Positions 1 through 6,673 of a DNA stretch of 17,594 bases are shown piece after piece. The notes below the pieces were generated by a model that was not told where the DNA came from, did no database searches, and saw only the letters and a program-made list of their open reading frames with translations. The stretch's first letter is position 1. Every line of letters starts with the position of its first letter. Source of the DNA: a candidate division BRC1 bacterium ADurb.BinA292 (GTDB lineage Bacteria; Sumerlaeota; Sumerlaeia; MVZB01); the NCBI GenBank assembly GCA_002068205.1, contig MVZB01000044.1, forward strand, positions 1-17,594, read 5' to 3'. The position numbers were made by a program, and so were the translations under genes.

Positions 1-39
1 TCGTCGGCCGTCATTCCGTCCTGGACGCGCGCAGATCTC

Positions 40-63
40 ACGCCGAGACGCCGAGACGCGGAG
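40..63. repeat. Three tandem 8-bp units (ACGCCGAG)
   Basis: Two exact ACGCCGAG units at 40-47 and 48-55 are followed by one variant, ACGCGGAG, at 56-63. Only three units are present, so chance cannot be excluded. The purine-rich, CG-phased pattern resembles the short-period repeats in other intergenic regions of this window. Confidence 0.5.
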
Positions 64-253
64 GAATTTCCCAAAGGGGTCCCGCGCCCTGGCCGGTTCA
101 TAATCGTTCCGTTATCAACGAGTTGATTTGTCCCCCACTACGCCGCTCGCCCGCACCCCCCTTCCCGCTCGCTCCACAGCTCCCTTCCGGCACGCTTCCG
201 AGCCGGACGGGACTCACACGCGGCGGGTTGGCTTGATTGCCCTTATGTTTTAA

Positions 254-282
254 TTGATCCTGATTCAATCACCCTCTATACT
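254..282 (+). promoter_or_regulatory. Sigma70-like promoter for the signalling operon
   Basis: TTGATC (254-259) and TATACT (277-282) are separated by exactly 17 bp. This gives 4/6 and 5/6 matches to the consensus -35 and -10 boxes. Transcription would start near 289, about 28 nt before the ATG at 317. It also argues against the in-frame TTG at 254 as the start codon, because that TTG is part of the -35 box. Confidence 0.55.
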
Positions 283-316
283 GGCGAAACTTAATGCCTT
301 TGTAGGGATTTTGTTC

Positions 317-1705
317 ATGCCCCGCTCCGGCATGCGCCGCCATCGCCTCTGGATGACCCTCGCCATCGCAGTCCTCGTTGTCGATGTCATCGCCGGCATC
401 CTCGTCACGCGCCGACAGACCCTGTTCCACGCCGAAATCTCCCAATCCTACCTGGTCCTGCTCCAGTTGCAGGCGATCCTCTCCTCCCTGCAGGATATGG
501 AAACCGGCCAGCGCGGCTATCTGCTGACCGGCGACCACGACTTCCTGGAGCCCTACCTGCGCGGCCGGCGGCAGCTTGACGGCCAGATCGACCAGGCCCT
601 GCGCACCAGCCGCAACAATCCCGAGCATTATCAGAATCTGCTCAAACTGCGGGCGGCCGCCTCCACCCGCACCATCACGCTCGAGGAGAATCTGAACATC
701 TTCGAGGCGGAGGGCCTGGACCCCGCCCGCGCCCACGTGCGACTCGGCTACGGCAAACGGGAGATGGACTCGGTCCGCGCGCTGATCGGCGGGCTGATCC
801 GCGATGAACGCAACCGGCTGGACAGCCGCCTGCACCGCGCCTCGCACTACTCCCAGTTCATGCTGATCTCGCTGCTGGGGGGGGCTGTTGCCGTCGTGCT
901 CCTGCTGATCTGGTGTTTCGTGCTGCTGACCCGCGAGTTGAAGGGGCGCGCCGAACGGACCCGGGATCTGGAGCGGCGCGTCGAGGAACGAACGCGCCGG
1001 CTGACCGAGGTCAACCAGGAGCTGGAGGCGTTCTGCTACTCGGTTTCGCATGACCTGCGCGCCCCGCTGCGCAGCATCTCCGGCTTCAGCGAGGCCCTGC
1101 TGGAGGATCTGGGCCCGCGCCTGGAGGAGCAAGAGTGCGACTATCTGCGGCGGGTCGTCGCGGCCAGCAAACGCATGGGGGTGCTGATCGATGACCTGCT
1201 CAACCTCTCGCGCGTCAGCCGCGAGGAAGTCCGCAAGGACGAACTGGACCTGAGCGCGGAGGCGCAGGCCGTGGCCGAGGAATGCCGCCGCGGCGGCGAG
1301 TATGACGGCGTCGCCGTGGAAATCCAGCCGCAACTGACGGCGAAAGGCGACCGCCGGCTGATCCGGATCGCACTGGTCAATCTGATCGACAACGCCTTCA
1401 AATTCACGCGGCCGGTCGAGGCTCCCCGCATCCAGGTCTCGCAGGTGGCCGAGCAGAACGGCGAGCGGATCTTCTGCGTCACCGACAACGGCGTCGGCTT
1501 CGATATGGAGTACGTCCACAAACTGTTCAGTCCGTTCCAGCGGCTGCATCGGCCCCAGGATTTCGAGGGGACCGGGATCGGTCTGGCCATCGTCCGCCGC
1601 GTGGTTCAGCGCCACGGGGGACGGGTCTGGGCCGAGAGCATCCCCGGCCAGGGGACGCGCATGTACTTTACCTTGCCCAAGGAGGATTCCATCCATGCCG
1701 GATGA
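317..1705 (+). CDS. CHASE3-domain membrane sensor histidine kinase
   Basis: A 462-aa inner-membrane histidine kinase. A first membrane helix (about 12-31) is followed by an extracytoplasmic CHASE3-type sensor region (about 35-178) with the signature METGQRGYLLTGD at 61-73. A second helix follows (about 181-204), then a charged coiled coil (about 207-240). The HisKA H-box SVSHDLRAPLRS carries the phosphoacceptor His245. The ATPase domain has the N-box LVNLIDNAFKF (Asn359), DNGVGFD (390-396) and GTGIGLAI (418-425). All catalytic motifs are intact. I chose ATG 317 because AGGGA lies 8 nt upstream and the promoter at 254-282 leaves no room for an earlier start. The gene overlaps the next one by 11 bp, so the following receiver is its likely phosphoryl partner. 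The ligand cannot be read from the sequence. Confidence 0.93.
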   Translation: MPRSGMRRHRLWMTLAIAVLVVDVIAGILVTRRQTLFHAEISQSYLVLLQLQAILSSLQDMETGQRGYLLTGDHDFLEPYLRGRRQLDGQIDQALRTSRNNPEHYQNLLKLRAAASTRTITLEENLNIFEAEGLDPARAHVRLGYGKREMDSVRALIGGLIRDERNRLDSRLHRASHYSQFMLISLLGGAVAVVLLLIWCFVLLTRELKGRAERTRDLERRVEERTRRLTEVNQELEAFCYSVSHDLRAPLRSISGFSEALLEDLGPRLEEQECDYLRRVVAASKRMGVLIDDLLNLSRVSREEVRKDELDLSAEAQAVAEECRRGGEYDGVAVEIQPQLTAKGDRRLIRIALVNLIDNAFKFTRPVEAPRIQVSQVAEQNGERIFCVTDNGVGFDMEYVHKLFSPFQRLHRPQDFEGTGIGLAIVRRVVQRHGGRVWAESIPGQGTRMYFTLPKEDSIHAG

Positions 1706-2141
1706 CAAGACGATATTGCTGGTCGAGGATAACCCGGACGACGTCGCCCTGACCCTGCGCGCCTTTCGCAAGCAGAACATCCACAACGAGATCGTCGTCG
1801 CCGAGGATGGCGTCGAGGCCCTCGATTACCTCCACGGCCGGGGCCGCTACAGCGGCCGCGACGCCTCGCAGCAGCCGACCATCATCCTGCTCGACTTGCA
1901 GTTGCCGCGGATGAACGGCCTGGAATTCCTCAAGGAATTGCGCTCGCATCCCGAAACGAAACTGATGCCGGTGATTGTGTTGACCTCCTCCAACGAAGAG
2001 CGCGACCTGGTGGAAAGCTACAGCCGCGGCGCGAACAGCTACGTCCGCAAGCCGATCGAGTTCAGCGAATTTCTCAACGCCGTCCAGACCCTCGGGCTGT
2101 ACTGGCTCCTGATCAACACGCGACCTCCCCAGGCAAAGTGA
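1695..2141 (+). CDS. Rcp1-like single-domain response regulator
   Basis: A 148-aa stand-alone receiver domain of the Rcp1 type, which typically partners phytochrome-like and CHASE kinases. The acidic pocket is Glu11/Asp12 (LLVEDNPDD), the phosphoacceptor is Asp67 (ILLDLQLPRMNG), Thr97 is the switch residue (VLTSSNEERD) and Lys119 completes the site (YVRKPIEF). No output domain follows: the protein ends soon after helix 5. It therefore probably works as a phosphorelay shuttle or through protein-protein contact. Its ATG lies inside the 3' end of the kinase gene, preceded by AAGGAGG at 1679-1685. Its stop overlaps the next GTG start by 4 bp, so all three genes are very probably co-transcribed and translationally coupled. 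Confidence 0.93.
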   Translation: MPDDKTILLVEDNPDDVALTLRAFRKQNIHNEIVVAEDGVEALDYLHGRGRYSGRDASQQPTIILLDLQLPRMNGLEFLKELRSHPETKLMPVIVLTSSNEERDLVESYSRGANSYVRKPIEFSEFLNAVQTLGLYWLLINTRPPQAK

Positions 2142-4078
2142 GCACCGTGGGCACTCCGCTGCGAGTCCTGATAGCCGAAGATTCCCCCGATGACGTCTTG
2201 CTCCTGCTGCGCGAGATTCGTCGCGGCGGATATGATCCGGATTACATCGCGGTCGACTCGGCGGCCCAGTTCGACCAGGCTCTGGCCGACGGCGAGTGGC
2301 AGGTCATCCTCGCCGATTACGCCATGCCCGCCTTCACCGGCATGGATGCCCTGCGCCGCGTGCGCAATCGCGGCCTGGACACCCCGTTCATCCTGATCTC
2401 GGGGACGATCGGCGAGGAGCTGGCCGTCGAGGCGCTCAAGCAGGGGGCGAACGACTTCCTGATGAAGGGTCGGCTCGGCCGGCTGTTGCCGATGATCCGC
2501 CGCGCGCTGAACGAGGTCGAGCAGCGCCGCGAAATCGCCCGCGTCGAGAACTCGCTGCGCGAGACCTATCACGAGATGGAGGGGCTGATCGCCGCGTCGC
2601 CGATGGCGATCGTGGCGGTCGATCGCGAGGGCCGGGTCACCGTCTGGAACGAATCGGCCGAAAAACTGTTCGGCTGGACGCGCGAGGAAGTCCTCGGCCA
2701 GCCCCCGCCGTTTATCGGGTCGGGCGACGAGCTGGCGCTCCATTTCCTGCTCTGCCCCACCGGTCCGGATCAGATCCCGACCTTCCTCGAAATGCAGATC
2801 TGCACGCGCGCCGACGTCAACCGTCGGGTTGATCTGGAGCTTTACAGCGCGCCGCTGATCGATTCGGCCGGCGGCTTTCGCGGCGTCATCAGCTACATCA
2901 GCGACGTGACCGAACGCAAAATCCTTGAGAAAAGCCTGCGCCAGTCGCAGAAGATGGAGGCGATCGGCCAACTTGCCGGCGGCGTCGCCCATGATTTCAA
3001 CAACCTGCTGCAGGCGATCATCGGCTACACCCAGGTGGCGATGGAGACGCTCCCGCCGGACGCGCCCGTCCGCGCCGACTTGCAGCAATCGATCAACGCC
3101 GGCCAGAAGGCGGCCACGCTGACCCGCCAGCTTCTCGCCTTCAGCCGGCGCCAGATCCTCCAGCCCAAGGATGTTGATCTCAATCAGTTGGTCGGCGGGT
3201 TCCTGCGGATGCTCGAGCGGGTCATCGGCGAGCACGTTACCCTGCAGTTCCGGCCCGCGGAGAACCTCGGGACGGTGAGCGTCGATCCGGGCCAGATCGA
3301 GCAGGTGATCATGAATCTGGTGCTCAATGCGCGCGACGCGATGCCCGACGGCGGCTCGATCCTGATCCAGACCAGCAACGCCGACATCAGCTCGGCGTAC
3401 AAGACCAGCCATCCCTGGGCCAGCGAAGGGCCCTACGTGATGCTGACCGTGACCGACACCGGCTGCGGGATGGACGAAGCGACCCAGAGCCGGATTTTCG
3501 AGCCGTTCTTCTCCACCAAACCCGAGGGGGAGGGGACGGGGCTGGGACTGGCGACCGTTTACGGCATCATCAAGCAGCACGGCGGGTTCATCAGCCTGTA
3601 CAGCGAGCCGGGGCACGGCACGTCGTTCAAGATCTTTCTGCCGCTGGTCAACCGCAGCGCCGCCGAGCTGGGCCTCAGGGAAATGGGCGACGTCGTCGGC
3701 GGCAACGAGACGATCCTGCTGGCCGAGGATTCCGAGACTGTCCGCGACCTGTCGGTCCGCATTCTGCGCGGCGCCGGCTATCGCGTGCTGACCGCCTGCG
3801 ACGGCGAGGAGGCGGTGGCCACGTTCGCCGCGCACGCCGACCAGATCGATCTGGTGCTATTGGACGTGATCATGCCGCGGCTGCACGGGCGCGCGGCGTT
3901 TGAACGGATCAGCGCGATCCGGCCCGGCGTGCGCGTCGCCTTCAGCACCGGCTACAGCACGCACGGTCTGCACGATCACCTGATCCCCGACGGCGATCCC
4001 CATCTGATCCAGAAACCCTATAATCCGAAGGACCTGCTGCGGTTCGTGCGCGAGACGCTCGACGCGGCGCCGCGCTGA
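2138..4078 (+). CDS. Hybrid kinase, REC-PAS-HisKA-HATPase-REC
   Basis: A 646-aa soluble hybrid sensor kinase without membrane segments. Domains in order are an N-terminal receiver (about 8-125; Asp60 in ADYAMP, Lys109), a PAS/PAC module (about 145-262, starting LIAASPMAIVAVDREG), and HisKA with His284 in AGGVAHDFNNLLQ. The HATPase_c domain shows NLVLNARDAMPDGG, DTGCGMD, FEPFFSTK and GTGLGLATVYGI. The C-terminal receiver has LLAEDSE, Asp576 in LLDVIMPRLHG and a QKPY lysine. The H-box and the long VAHDFNNLL motif are typical of NtrB-like hybrid kinases. The start is a GTG inside GTGA, overlapping the stop of the preceding receiver gene. Two receivers flanking one kinase core suggest a multi-step relay: the N-terminal receiver could accept from the upstream kinase and gate this one. 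No DNA-binding output is encoded in the operon. Confidence 0.93.
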   Translation: MSTVGTPLRVLIAEDSPDDVLLLLREIRRGGYDPDYIAVDSAAQFDQALADGEWQVILADYAMPAFTGMDALRRVRNRGLDTPFILISGTIGEELAVEALKQGANDFLMKGRLGRLLPMIRRALNEVEQRREIARVENSLRETYHEMEGLIAASPMAIVAVDREGRVTVWNESAEKLFGWTREEVLGQPPPFIGSGDELALHFLLCPTGPDQIPTFLEMQICTRADVNRRVDLELYSAPLIDSAGGFRGVISYISDVTERKILEKSLRQSQKMEAIGQLAGGVAHDFNNLLQAIIGYTQVAMETLPPDAPVRADLQQSINAGQKAATLTRQLLAFSRRQILQPKDVDLNQLVGGFLRMLERVIGEHVTLQFRPAENLGTVSVDPGQIEQVIMNLVLNARDAMPDGGSILIQTSNADISSAYKTSHPWASEGPYVMLTVTDTGCGMDEATQSRIFEPFFSTKPEGEGTGLGLATVYGIIKQHGGFISLYSEPGHGTSFKIFLPLVNRSAAELGLREMGDVVGGNETILLAEDSETVRDLSVRILRGAGYRVLTACDGEEAVATFAAHADQIDLVLLDVIMPRLHGRAAFERISAIRPGVRVAFSTGYSTHGLHDHLIPDGDPHLIQKPYNPKDLLRFVRETLDAAPR

Positions 4079-4405
4079 CCGGTTTCGCCCGCGCGTTACC
4101 GCGCGGCTCGCCGCCGCGCCGGTCGAAGCTCGCGCCGGGCGCAGGCGCGGCTCTGGCCGCGATGGCCGCTGGGCCGGGGCCGGCTGGCGCGCCGGGGCGG
4201 CGCGGGCAACGGCCGGGCAGGCCCGGTTTCGCCCCGCCGCAAACGGAACAGCCAGCAACGGCCCGTGGTGATCTCGCATGGCATGGGCGTCACGCCTTTC
4301 ATCATCCGGGCTTCTTCGCCCATTATCCGCGCACCGCGCGGGCGGGCAAGCCGAATTGGCGGCGAAACCTCGACCGGGTGCTCGCCGGCGTGGCACGCGG
4401 CGGCC
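4079..4405. other. Gene-free convergent region
   Basis: This region lies between the convergent ends of the hybrid kinase and the copper-storage gene. It is extremely GC-rich. Open frames exist on both strands but encode Arg/Pro/Ala-rich sequence with no recognisable family. The best of them is a 75-aa minus-strand frame (4096-4323), discussed among the rejected items. A GC hairpin at 4089-4106 lies just after the kinase stop codon. Confidence 0.5.
4089..4106 (+). terminator. GC-rich hairpin after the signalling operon
   Basis: CCGCGCG (4089-4095) and CGCGCGG (4100-4106) pair perfectly around a 4-nt loop, ten nucleotides after the TGA of the hybrid kinase. No T-tract follows, so this is not a classical intrinsic terminator. 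It could stabilise the 3' end or assist factor-dependent termination. In such GC-rich DNA a 7-bp stem may also be chance. Confidence 0.3.
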
Positions 4406-4750
4406 TCACGCGGCCATCCGGCGGCATTCGGCGGCGCAGCGCCGGCAGACCTCCGCGCACTTGGGGCAATGCTCGTCCCGGTGATGGCCGCATTCCTCGG
4501 CGCACGCCTCGCACACCGCGGCGCAGTGGCGGCAATGGTCGGCGCTGAACCGGCCGCTCATCGCCATGTGCGCCACCGAGGTCTGGCACATCATCGCGCA
4601 TTCGACCAGCAGCGCGATGCACTCGGTGCGTTGCGCGACGTCCGGTTCCTTAAGGCAGGCACGGAAACACTCATAGCAGGCCTGGCTGCACGTCTGGCAC
4701 GCGTCGATGCATGCCTGATGCTTGTCGGTGGCGTCGGTCACGATTCCCAT
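4406..4750 (-). CDS. csp: Four-helix-bundle copper storage protein (Csp/DUF326)
   Basis: A 114-aa protein with 19 cysteines, mostly in CxxC and CxxxC helical spacing (Cys14, 18, 21, 25, 28, 32, 44, 51, 55, 73, 76, 80, 83, 87, 95, 98, 102, 105, 109). This is the pattern of the DUF326/Csp family, in which four helices line a core with thiols that bind many Cu(I) ions. There is no signal peptide, so it should be cytosolic like Csp3, not Tat-exported like Csp1. The start at 4750 is supported by GGAGG at 4757-4761 and by the start of family-like sequence. The open frame continues upstream to 4981, but through an inverted repeat with no protein-like features. Both the ribosome-binding site and the start codon lie in a long hairpin, described separately. 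It lies downstream of the superoxide dismutase gene on the same strand with a 262-bp gap. Confidence 0.88.
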   Translation of the reverse strand: MGIVTDATDKHQACIDACQTCSQACYECFRACLKEPDVAQRTECIALLVECAMMCQTSVAHMAMSGRFSADHCRHCAAVCEACAEECGHHRDEHCPKCAEVCRRCAAECRRMAA

Positions 4751-4784
4751 GGGAGTCCTCCAAACAAGGTTGGACGACTCCCAT
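4749..4784 (-). promoter_or_regulatory. Inverted repeat covering the csp RBS and start codon
   Basis: Two 15-bp arms (4749-4763 and 4770-4784) are complementary at 14 of 15 positions around a 6-nt loop. In the minus-strand transcript the 3' arm contains the GGAGG ribosome-binding site and the AU of the start codon. The 5' arm lies immediately before it. Folding would hide the translation start. As DNA, it could equally be a dyad operator at the 5' end of the gene. Confidence 0.6.
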
Positions 4785-4847
4785 ACAATAATCGTGCCGA
4801 GCGAACCGGTTGCGGGTGCAAGGATGCGGGGTCGAGGCGGTTTTCTC

Positions 4848-4971
4848 GGAGTGCGGTGCCAGAGCGTTGCCGCGCAACGCGTCGACACCGCTTTGGAACC
4901 GATCACCCTGGCTGATTCTGCGATCCAAAGCGGTGTCGCCAAGCGCTGCGCGCCTTCTGCCGCCGCACTCC
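4848..4971. repeat. Long imperfect inverted repeat (about 50-bp arms)
   Basis: The left arm (4848-4897) and right arm (4924-4971) flank a 26-bp centre. The outer ends pair 9/9 (GGAGTGCGG with CCGCACTCC). The inner parts pair 15/15 (CGACACCGCTTTGGA with its complement). The middle of the arms pairs only partly (for example GCGCAnCGC). It sits between the sod and csp genes. No target-site duplication was seen at its ends. It could be a degenerate MITE-like or REP-like element, or a transcribed structure attenuating read-through from sod into csp. Confidence 0.6.
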
Positions 4972-5012
4972 AGGAGGGCATCCTGCTCTGGGCTCCATCC
5001 CATGTTCTTCAG

Positions 5013-5813
5013 CTATTCGCCTTCGCCCTTGCGGCCATGGAACGCCTTGCGCGCCCAGGCGTAGGCCTCGCCGACCGCCTTCCAGTTGACGACGTTCCAC
5101 CACGCCTTGATGTAGTCCGCCCGCCGGTTCTGATACTTGAGGTAATAGGCGTGCTCCCACACATCGAGCGGCAGCAGCGGGCATGCCCCGGCCATCAGTT
5201 TGGTATCGTGCTCGTTGAGCGCAAACACAATCAATCGGTCGCCGAGCGGTTCATAGGCGAGCAAGCCCCAGCCGCTCCCCTTGACGCCGCCGGCCGCCTT
5301 GCTGAAGTAATTCCTGAAGCCGTCGACCGAGCCGAAGCCGGCATTGATCGCCTCCGCCAGTTCGCCCTCGGGGGCGCCGCCGCCGTCGGGCGACATCGTG
5401 GCCCAGAAGATCGTGTGCAGCAGATGTCCGCCGCCGTTGAAGCTCAGGTTGCGTTCCAGCGCGGCCAGCTTCGCATCGTCGATCTCGCCCGACGCCATCT
5501 CCGTCATCCCCTGCACCGCCTTGTTCAGCCCGTCCACGTAACCCTGGTGGTGCTTGTCATGGTGCAACTGCATCGTCTGGGCGTCGATGTGCGGATCGAG
5601 GGCGTCGTAATCGTAGGGCAGCGGCGGCAACTTGTATTGGCCGTTGCCGGCCGCCTGCATGATCATGCTGCCGATGATCGACTTCTGGCCCATCTGGCCC
5701 TGTGCCGGCGGCTGCGCCATCAGCGTGCCGAGCGAGCCCAGGCTCGCGCCCGCGAACGCCGCGGCCGGCAGGGTCCGCGTCAGGATGTCGCGCCGGTTGA
5801 GTGTCAGGTCCAT
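5013..5813 (-). CDS. sodA: Tat-exported Fe/Mn superoxide dismutase
   Basis: A 266-aa superoxide dismutase converting superoxide to hydrogen peroxide and oxygen. The N-terminus is a Tat signal (LNRRDIL at 5-11, then a hydrophobic Ala/Gly/Leu stretch and an AQP-type cleavage region near 33-35), so it acts outside the cytoplasm. The mature enzyme starts near 58 with YKLPPLPYDYDALDPHID. Predicted metal ligands are His84 (MQLHHDKHH), His133 (GGHLLHTIFW), Asp217 and His221 (DVWEHAYY). Gly129 matches the Mn-type glycine, but the residue aligned with the metal-tuning Gln appears to be His202 (LNEHD). A His there is known from mycobacterial Fe enzymes, so metal choice is uncertain and the symbol is tentative. 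GAGGAG lies 8 nt upstream of the ATG. Copper storage downstream suggests a shared metal or oxidative stress theme. Confidence 0.92.
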   Translation of the reverse strand: MDLTLNRRDILTRTLPAAAFAGASLGSLGTLMAQPPAQGQMGQKSIIGSMIMQAAGNGQYKLPPLPYDYDALDPHIDAQTMQLHHDKHHQGYVDGLNKAVQGMTEMASGEIDDAKLAALERNLSFNGGGHLLHTIFWATMSPDGGGAPEGELAEAINAGFGSVDGFRNYFSKAAGGVKGSGWGLLAYEPLGDRLIVFALNEHDTKLMAGACPLLPLDVWEHAYYLKYQNRRADYIKAWWNVVNWKAVGEAYAWARKAFHGRKGEGE

Positions 5814-5848
5814 CGCTCAACTCCTCTCAGTTGGTATTTTTTTCCAAA

Positions 5849-5908
5849 ATCGCTATCGGGATCGGTATCGCTATCGGAATCGGGATCGTCATCGGTCTCG
5901 CTATCGTG
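5849..5908. repeat. Ten tandem ATCGnn hexamers
   Basis: Ten consecutive 6-bp units all read ATCGnn, except the ninth, which reads CTCGCT. The last two bases vary among CT, GG, GT, GA, TC and TG. The core is invariant while the tail drifts, which differs from a simple perfect microsatellite. It lies 36 bp upstream of the sod start codon, where the sod promoter should be. Confidence 0.8.
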
Positions 5909-6126
5909 ATCCAACCCCGCTTCGAATTCAACACTGTCACCACCCATTCCGCTCCTCGCCGCCGCGGCCCGGGCATCGAAGCCGCCGCGATGGCGCGCGT
6001 CAATCCCCGGCGATCAGATAGAAAAAAACCTCCTCCCCGTCGTTTGCTCCCTCTCAGAGCAAGCGGGGTGCCATTGTCTCCGCCTTCACAATCGCGGTTT
6101 CGGGAATCGTGTGCGGGCGGTTGCGC

Positions 6127-6135
6127 TGTTATAGT
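6127..6135 (+). promoter_or_regulatory. Possible extended -10 promoter for the BFD-like gene
   Basis: TG at 6127-6128 plus one base precedes TATAGT (6130-6135), a 5/6 match to the -10 consensus in extended form. The hexamer 17 bp upstream (TCGTGT, 6107-6112) is a poor -35, which extended -10 promoters tolerate. Transcription would start near 6142, giving a leader of about 56 nt. Confidence 0.35.
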
Positions 6136-6197
6136 AGAGGGGGCCGCACTCCGGGCGGCGCGCGGCGACCCGGCCAATCACGCCCACAAGGTTCATC

Positions 6198-6551
6198 ATG
6201 GCGCCATCCGAAGATCGCGAAGTCTGCCTCTGCTTTCACGTCCCGCTGGGCAAACTGCGCCGGTTCCACGAACGGCGCCGCGCGCGCGTGGCCTCGCAGT
6301 TCGCCGAATGCCACGGCGCGGGCACCGGCTGCGGCTGGTGCGTCCCGTATCTGCAACAGGTCTTCGAGCAACTGGAGCGGGGCGAGGAGCCGCGCCTAGC
6401 GATGTCGGCCGAGGAATATCGCGCCCGCCGCATCGCGTATCACAAGGAGAAGAAACCCGAGCTGCCGCCGCCGGCCGATGCCGACGGGCCGATCGCGCTC
6501 GATCTCGACGAACTCCTCGACGACGTCCCCGACGATCTGAAACTGGATTAG
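6198..6551 (+). CDS. BFD-like [2Fe-2S]-binding protein
   Basis: A 117-aa soluble protein whose first 55 residues form a BFD-type (2Fe-2S) domain. The cluster ligands are Cys10 and Cys12 (VCLCFHV) and Cys45 and Cys48 (GTGCGWCVPYL). That is the CxC...GTxCGxC pattern of bacterioferritin-associated ferredoxin, NirB and related proteins. True Bfd proteins are about 60-70 aa. This one carries an extra basic segment and a very acidic tail (LDLDELLDDVPDD) in the last 25 residues, so it is not a standard Bfd and no bacterioferritin gene is visible here. A role in electron transfer or Fe-S sensing is likely, but the partner is unknown. ATG 6198 follows AAGG at 6188-6191. It is divergent from sod, and 122 bp separate it from the SDR gene downstream. 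Confidence 0.8.
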   Translation: MAPSEDREVCLCFHVPLGKLRRFHERRRARVASQFAECHGAGTGCGWCVPYLQQVFEQLERGEEPRLAMSAEEYRARRIAYHKEKKPELPPPADADGPIALDLDELLDDVPDDLKLD

Positions 6552-6673
6552 ATTCCCCACGCTGATCCACCCGGTACTCCCCAACTGGCTTGACGGTTGC
6601 TTCCGGACAACCTGACGGCGAAGCACGGCCCTCGCGCCCCTCGCCGCGGAACCGGCACGACCGGAGGCACCCC

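Larger units (their letters stand above)
1..316. other. Gene-free leader upstream of the CHASE3 kinase
   Basis: No convincing coding sequence is visible here. The stretch holds three tandem 8-bp units at 40-63 and a sigma70-like promoter at 254-282. It also holds a short inverted repeat ATTGA/TCAAT at 253-269 that overlaps the -35 box. The start of the window may lie inside a longer intergenic region, so nothing can be said about the gene to the left. Confidence 0.6.
5814..6197. other. Divergent intergenic region between sod and the BFD-like gene
   Basis: No gene is credible here. Open frames across the region read through a hexamer repeat as alternating Ile/Pro, Ile/Gly or Arg/Tyr dipeptides, a hallmark of repeat DNA and not of protein. 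The contents are the hexamer repeat at 5849-5908, an imperfect hairpin at about 6038-6067 (TTGCTC/GAGCAA inside a CCCC/GGGG clamp), and an extended -10 element at 6127-6135. Confidence 0.6.

Noticed and set aside
254..316. TTG at 254 as the start of the CHASE3 kinase
   Set aside because: The TTG is part of a well-spaced -35 box, whereas ATG 317 has a ribosome-binding site and leads directly into the first membrane helix.
269..1786. Long minus-strand open frame opposite the CHASE3 kinase
   Set aside because: It is a shadow of the real gene: no family motifs, Gln/Asp/Arg-rich composition, and the plus strand encodes an intact kinase.
2039..3835. Roughly 600-codon minus-strand frame opposite the hybrid kinase
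   Set aside because: The plus strand carries every kinase and receiver motif. The minus frame is only open because of high GC content and codon bias.
4096..4323. 75-aa minus-strand frame just downstream of csp with high third-position GC
   Set aside because: It has no recognisable domain, no ribosome-binding site that I can see, and its last 40 residues are Arg/Pro/Ala-rich as expected for random GC-rich DNA. It remains a weak candidate only.
4751..4981. Upstream extension of the csp reading frame to 4981
   Set aside because: It runs through the inverted repeat and has no Cys-rich or helical-bundle features. A good ribosome-binding site supports the start at 4750.
6007..6067. Possible intrinsic terminator on the minus strand (stem-loop then a T-run)
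   Set aside because: Six or more bases separate the stem from the T-run, the stem is interrupted, and no minus-strand gene lies upstream to be terminated.
5801..6565. Plus-strand frame reading through the hexamer tract as Ile-Gly/Ile-Ala repeats
   Set aside because: The dipeptide pattern is the translation of the 6-bp repeat, and the later part overlaps the BFD-like gene in another frame.
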